Source: Cupriavidus sp.
Lineage (GTDB): Bacteria > Pseudomonadota > Gammaproteobacteria > Burkholderiales > Burkholderiaceae
Length of the DNA: 33,360 nt
Direction: 5' to 3'
Assembly: GCA_031181345.1 (NCBI GenBank)
Contig: JAPSLC010000050.1
Coordinates: 1 to 33,360 of the forward strand
Positions 29,808 to 33,360 of this stretch are shown in pieces (position 1 is the stretch's first letter; every line of letters begins with the position of its first letter). A program made the position numbers and the translations under genes. Below the pieces are notes generated by a model, which saw only the letters and a list, made by a program, of their open reading frames with translations, did no database searches and was not told where the DNA came from.

Positions 29808-31355
29808 ATGGCAACGACCGTCCCCCACCCAGTCCCCGATTGCGCACCCCATGCCGTCATCCGCCGCGGCGATCTCGCGGACTTCCGCGCGCTTGCGGAA
29901 CGCATCGACGTGAACGGGCCACGCTACACCTCCTACCCGACCGCCGACCGCTTCGATGCGGGCTTCGGCGAAGACGCGTACCTGGCCGCGCTGGACGACT
30001 GCCGCGCAGCGGGCGCCGGCGCGCCGCTGTCGCTCTACCTGCATATCCCCTTCTGCGAGAACATCTGCTACTACTGCGGCTGCAACAAGATCATCACGCG
30101 CGACCACGGCCGCAGCGCGCGCTACGTCCGCTATCTGGCGCGCGAGATGGCGCTGGTGGCGGCACGGTTGGGCGAGCGCCGGGCCGTGGTGCAATCGCAC
30201 TGGGGCGGCGGAACGCCCACCTTCCTCGATCCGGCCGAAATGCGGCAGGTCATGGCCGCGCTGCACCGGCACTTCGATCTGCGGCTGGACGGCGAGCATT
30301 CGATCGAGATCGATCCGCGCCGCGTCGACGACGGACGGATGGCGCTGCTGGCCGAGCTGGGCTTCAACCGTGTCAGCCTCGGCGTGCAGGATTTCGATCC
30401 CGAGGTCCAGGCCGCGATCCACCGCGTGCAGCCGGTGGAGGACACCCGCCGCGTGGTCGCGGCGTCCCGGCGGCTCGGCTTCCTGTCGGTCAGCATGGAC
30501 CTGATCTACGGCCTGCCACACCAGACAGCGGCGCGCTTTGGCGCCACCATCGAGCGGGTGCTGGAAATGCGGCCCGACCGCCTGTCGCTGTACAGCTACG
30601 CGCATCTGCCGCATGTGTTCAAGCCACAGCGGCGGATCGACGAGGCCGCGATGCCGTCGGCCGGCGAGAAACTGGACATCCTGGTCTCGGCAATCGAGCG
30701 GCTGACCGCGGCCGGCTATGTCTATATCGGTATGGACCACTTCGCGCTGCCCGGCGACGCGCTTGCCCGCGCCCAGCGCGAAGGACGGCTGCAGCGCAAC
30801 TTCCAGGGCTATGCCACGCATGCCGGCCACGATCAGCTCGGCTTCGGCATTTCCGCCATCGGCGCGGTGGCCGGCCGCTACGTGCAGAACGCCCGCACGC
30901 TGGACGAGTACTACGGTGCGCTCGATGCCGGCAGGCTGCCGGTGCTGCGCGGCCATGTCTGCGATGGCGACGACCGGCTGCGCAAGGAGATCATCGGCGC
31001 GCTGATGTGCCATGGCGAACTGGATACCGCCGAGCTGGCGCGGCGGTACGGCATCGACTTCGGGGCAGCGTTTGCCGCCGAACGCATGGAACTGGTGGCG
31101 CTGGCGGAGCAGGGGCTGGTGCGGATGATCGATGCGCGGATCGAGGTGACGCCGCCTGGGCGGCTGCTGGTGCGGCGCGTGGCCATGGTGTTCGACCGCT
31201 ATCTGCGTGACGAGCCGGCGGCCGCCGTGCAGCCGGTTTCGGATCGCGTTTTGGATCCCGTTCCCGATCAGGCAGCGGCGCACCCGCTGCTGCGGTTCCC
31301 GCCGACGTCCCGCTCCGGGGCAATGCGCACCGCCCGGTACTCGCGCGTGGTGTAG
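29808..31355 (+). CDS. hemN: Oxygen-independent coproporphyrinogen III oxidase (radical SAM)
   Basis: Radical S-adenosylmethionine enzyme that converts coproporphyrinogen III to protoporphyrinogen IX without oxygen. 515 residues. The cluster motif reads CENICYYCGC, with Cys83, Cys87, Cys90 and the HemN-specific Cys92. GPRYTSYPTADRF before it, HWGGGTPTFL, NRVSLGVQDFDPEVQ and the HemN C-terminal domain (LRKEIIGALMC) follow. These are features of true HemN rather than of HemW. AGAAGG lies 7 bases before the ATG. The last 50 residues or so are a poorly conserved tail ending ARYSRVV. A bidirectional terminator follows; an FNR-type site precedes it. Confidence 0.95.
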   Translation: MATTVPHPVPDCAPHAVIRRGDLADFRALAERIDVNGPRYTSYPTADRFDAGFGEDAYLAALDDCRAAGAGAPLSLYLHIPFCENICYYCGCNKIITRDHGRSARYVRYLAREMALVAARLGERRAVVQSHWGGGTPTFLDPAEMRQVMAALHRHFDLRLDGEHSIEIDPRRVDDGRMALLAELGFNRVSLGVQDFDPEVQAAIHRVQPVEDTRRVVAASRRLGFLSVSMDLIYGLPHQTAARFGATIERVLEMRPDRLSLYSYAHLPHVFKPQRRIDEAAMPSAGEKLDILVSAIERLTAAGYVYIGMDHFALPGDALARAQREGRLQRNFQGYATHAGHDQLGFGISAIGAVAGRYVQNARTLDEYYGALDAGRLPVLRGHVCDGDDRLRKEIIGALMCHGELDTAELARRYGIDFGAAFAAERMELVALAEQGLVRMIDARIEVTPPGRLLVRRVAMVFDRYLRDEPAAAVQPVSDRVLDPVPDQAAAHPLLRFPPTSRSGAMRTARYSRVV

Positions 31356-31373
31356 CGCGGCCGCACGCCAGAC

Positions 31374-31407
31374 GTAAAAAAGCCAGCGGCATGCCGCTGG
31401 CTTTTTC
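31374..31407. terminator. Bidirectional terminator between hemN and the cytochrome c gene
   Basis: AGCCAGCGGC (31381-31390) and GCCGCTGGCT (31393-31402) form a 10-bp palindromic stem with A run before and T run after. The flanks allow it to stop transcription from both sides, as expected for two convergent genes. Confidence 0.9.
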
Positions 31408-31451
31408 GTCCCGCCGAGGCGAGCGCCGCGCGGGCGCCCTCGGTCAGGGCC

Positions 31452-32369
31452 TTACTTCGACGCGTTCACCATGTAGTCGGACGCGGCGATCACGTCCGCG
31501 TCGGGACCGGCATACCCGCCCTTCGGCGGCATCACGCCCTTGCCCTTCAGCGCGAAGTTGTGGACCGCATCCATGCCTTCCTTGATGCGCGGCGCCCAGG
31601 CCGCCTTGTCGCCAACCTTCGGCGCACCGGCGACGCCGGCGGCGTGGCAGGCGGCGCAGACCTGGTCGTAGACGCGCTTGCCGACCTCGGCCGAAGCGGC
31701 GGCGGGCGCAGCTGCAGCGGTCGTTTGTGCCGGTGCGGCGGCTGCCGGAGCCGGCGCGGCCGGTGCGGCCGGAGCAGCGGCGGCAGGCGCGGGAGCGGCC
31801 GCCGCAGCGTCAGCCGCCGGTGCGGCAGGCTCTGAAGCGGCAGCGGTGGTCGCCGCGGCCGGTGCCGGCGCGGCAGGCTCCTGCAGCTTGCCGCCGGCCG
31901 AGTTCACCAGATGCACCATCGCGCGGGCCAGTTCGTAATCGGAGAAATCGTCCGGCGAGGTGCCGGCGCGCGGCGGCATCGCGCCCTTGCCGTCAACCAC
32001 CGACTTCATCAGGCCGTCATAGCCCTGGCCCAGGCGGGCAGTCCAGTCGCCAGCGGCGCCGAACTTCGGCGCACCGGCCGCGCCGGTGGCGTGGCAGGCC
32101 GCGCAGACGGCGGTATAGACCTGCTCGCCGCTCTTGAAGACGCGCGGCGCATTGGGATCGCGCAGTTCGAGCGAGGCAACCGGCTTGATGCGGTCAACCA
32201 CCGCTTCCGCCGTATCGGTGGAGCCGGCGCCTTCCGGGCCACCGTAGCCGACGAAGCTGACCAGCAGGATGATCACGGTGATCGGCACCACAAAGGCGGC
32301 AATCACCACAGCAATCAGCTGCTTCGGGGTCTTGATGGGAGACTCGTGTTCGTTATGGACGTCGCTCAT
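31452..32369 (-). CDS. Membrane-anchored di-haem cytochrome c (cytochrome c5 type)
   Basis: Electron-transfer protein of 305 residues. An N-terminal membrane anchor (about residues 18-40, LIAVVIAAFVVPITVIILLV) holds two class I cytochrome c domains in the periplasm. Haem sites are CAACH at 89-93 and 238-242, each with a later Met ligand in MPP (131 and 280). The two domains resemble each other and are joined by an Ala/Pro-rich linker (about 164-226), so the gene probably arose by internal duplication. ATG 32369 begins right before the anchor; the frame to 32642 lacks conserved sequence. A -10-like TATAAT on the minus strand lies at 32565-32560. The electron partner is not evident. Confidence 0.93.
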   Translation of the reverse strand: MSDVHNEHESPIKTPKQLIAVVIAAFVVPITVIILLVSFVGYGGPEGAGSTDTAEAVVDRIKPVASLELRDPNAPRVFKSGEQVYTAVCAACHATGAAGAPKFGAAGDWTARLGQGYDGLMKSVVDGKGAMPPRAGTSPDDFSDYELARAMVHLVNSAGGKLQEPAAPAPAAATTAAASEPAAPAADAAAAAPAPAAAAPAAPAAPAPAAAAPAQTTAAAAPAAASAEVGKRVYDQVCAACHAAGVAGAPKVGDKAAWAPRIKEGMDAVHNFALKGKGVMPPKGGYAGPDADVIAASDYMVNASK

Positions 32370-32641
32370 GCTGAACTCTCGATTTTGCAGGAAACCCGTG
32401 ACCGCTCCGCTTGGCGGCCTTTCGTTGGTCCGTCTTGGGCCTGACTGCCGCCCCCTCCGCGCTTCCGAGTCTGCCGAGCCTGACAGCCACACCCCATGCC
32501 GCCTGGCGCGCCGTCCGTGTGGACGAGACGCAGCCCCGCTTTTGCGCAAATAACGGGCGATTATAGCCGTAAAGCCCCTCCCGATGGCGCGAAAAGCGCC
32601 TCGGACGAAACCCGTAGGTTCCGGGAAATCATCCATCGGCA

Positions 32642-32670
32642 TGGACGCGCTACAGCAAACACGGTATCCT
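32642..32670 (+). promoter_or_regulatory. Possible tRNA-Arg promoter
   Basis: TGGACG (32642-32647) and TATCCT (32665-32670) are separated by 17 bases and lie 60 bases before the tRNA. Both hexamers are imperfect; weak evidence, but the position is right for a stand-alone tRNA gene. Confidence 0.35.
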
Positions 32671-32731
32671 ATGCGACTTTCCGACAGCGGCGCTCGCCGC
32701 AGTCGACCGCGCGGCTCCCGCCGCCTCTCGT

Positions 32732-32807
32732 GCGCCCGTAGCTCAATGGATAGAGTACTGCCCTCCGAAGGCAGGGGTTGCTGGTTCGATCCCAGCCGGG
32801 CGCGCCA
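32732..32807 (+). tRNA. tRNA-Arg (anticodon CCG)
   Basis: 76 bases fold as a complete cloverleaf: acceptor GCGCCCG pairs with CGGGCGC, D arm with AGCTCAATGGATAGAGT, anticodon stem CTGCC/GGCAG around loop CTCCGAA (anticodon CCG, reads CGG), TPsiC arm with GGTTCGATCCC, discriminator G and encoded CCA. No gene overlaps it. Confidence 0.97.
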
Positions 32808-32873
32808 AATTTCCCCGTCGCTTGTGATGAAGTGCCGTGCCGCGAACCTACGCGACCCTGGCGGCTTGAGTTG

Positions 32874-33359
32874 TCACCCTTGACTATCGTGTGCCCGCGC
32901 ACGGCGAATCATGTTCTGGATCTGATCGTTTGTGCTTGCCGTAACGAGTTCAACCTCGGGATGATTCCGCTTGAAGACGCGGAAAATCTCGTCGGCGAAC
33001 GCTTGGCCGATCGTTTCCACTCCGTCGAAATCGAGAACCACCGTCTTGAACCGATCGATCCGGGCAAGAAGTCGTTGAGCCTGCGAGCGCGACACCAGGC
33101 TCTCGGCCCCCATCTTTGCCAGGCGAACCGGAACAATGGTCTTGCTGAAGGTGTACTCGTCCGGCTCCGCGAACTGGTCAAATATTTCGCGAAGCACGCG
33201 CGGGCAGGCATTGCCGTGTCGCATATATACGCTGGTCCCCTGCGTTTTCGCCTCTTCATACCCATGCTCCAACAGCAGGTCGGGCCCGTCATGCTCGTGA
33301 TCGAAGACTAGTCCGCCGGAAAAAATGCCGTAGGAATCGAAAGCGCGCGAAGAGAAGAA
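32874..33359 (-). CDS. STAS-like (DUF4325) domain protein, 5' end cut by window
   Basis: The frame is open from the right edge with no stop and ends at TGA 32876-32874, so at least 162 residues are present and the N-terminus is missing. The C-terminal part is a DUF4325 (STAS-like) domain: KTIVPVRLA, LVSRSQAQRLLARI, KTVVLDFDGVETIGQAFADEIFRVF. Upstream is GIFSGGLVFDHEHDG, perhaps the end of an N-terminal domain; in this family that is often an ATPase-like or DNA-binding part. Function is unknown; proteins with this domain are often found on genomic islands. Its base composition is clearly less GC-rich than the core genes, suggesting transfer. TTG 33272 is internal, not a convincing start. Confidence 0.82.
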   Translation of the reverse strand, partial: FFSSRAFDSYGIFSGGLVFDHEHDGPDLLLEHGYEEAKTQGTSVYMRHGNACPRVLREIFDQFAEPDEYTFSKTIVPVRLAKMGAESLVSRSQAQRLLARIDRFKTVVLDFDGVETIGQAFADEIFRVFKRNHPEVELVTASTNDQIQNMIRRARAHDSQG

Positions 33360-33360
33360 A

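Noticed and set aside
32370..32642. An N-terminal extension of the cytochrome c
   Set aside because: The extension is Arg-rich, ends right before a clear anchor, and contains the likely promoter.

Overview
The window looks like one chromosomal segment of a high-GC betaproteobacterium, most likely Burkholderiaceae (Burkholderia, Cupriavidus or Pandoraea-like). This rests on gene order and protein character: the atp operon end, then hemE, priA and a trifunctional putA, a gcvTHP-sdaA cluster behind a tandem glycine riboswitch, a Rep-type helicase, and a hemN with a Burkholderiales-like C-terminal tail. The genus cannot be fixed by eye. Most of the window is core genome with strong GC-rich codon bias, which creates long antisense open frames that are not genes.

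Layout. 1-1816: end of the ATP synthase operon (atpD partial, atpC, terminator). 1817-2438: a 620-base non-coding stretch with inverted repeats and a minus-strand terminator-like hairpin. 2439-5136: a CoA-binding protein, an HSL-type esterase and hemE. 5137-5504: an AT-richer gap with DnaA-box-like sites. 5505-12305: priA and putA; putA has GTTGCA operators overlapping its promoter. 12488-18268: an orphan LivK-type binding protein, a TPR-like protein, and a CPA2-type antiporter translationally coupled to a YbdK-type ligase. 18329-20167 (minus): an ETHE1-like metallo-beta-lactamase-fold enzyme and an Rpn/YhgA-family nuclease. 20290-27394 (minus): promoter, tandem glycine riboswitch, intrinsic terminator, gcvT, gcvH, gcvP, a YetF/DUF421 membrane protein and sdaA. 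27600-31355 (plus): a Rep-like helicase and hemN with an FNR-type box. 31452-32369 (minus): a membrane-anchored di-haem cytochrome c. 32732-32807: tRNA-Arg(CCG). From 32874 to the edge (minus): a partial STAS-like (DUF4325) protein of lower GC, possibly the start of an accessory region.

How the genes work together. gcvT, gcvH, gcvP and sdaA form a glycine-to-serine-to-pyruvate module, with glycine sensed by the leader RNA. PutA oxidises proline to glutamate and probably represses itself. hemE and hemN are two steps of haem synthesis, and hemN seems wired to low oxygen.

The most interesting locus is the Rpn nuclease gene. It carries a strong internal ribosome-binding site and an in-frame ATG that would yield only its C-terminal repeat/oligomerisation part. 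This is the arrangement described for intragenic antitoxins of Rpn toxic anti-phage nucleases. The small product would be 117 residues and contains twelve tandem 12-bp repeats.
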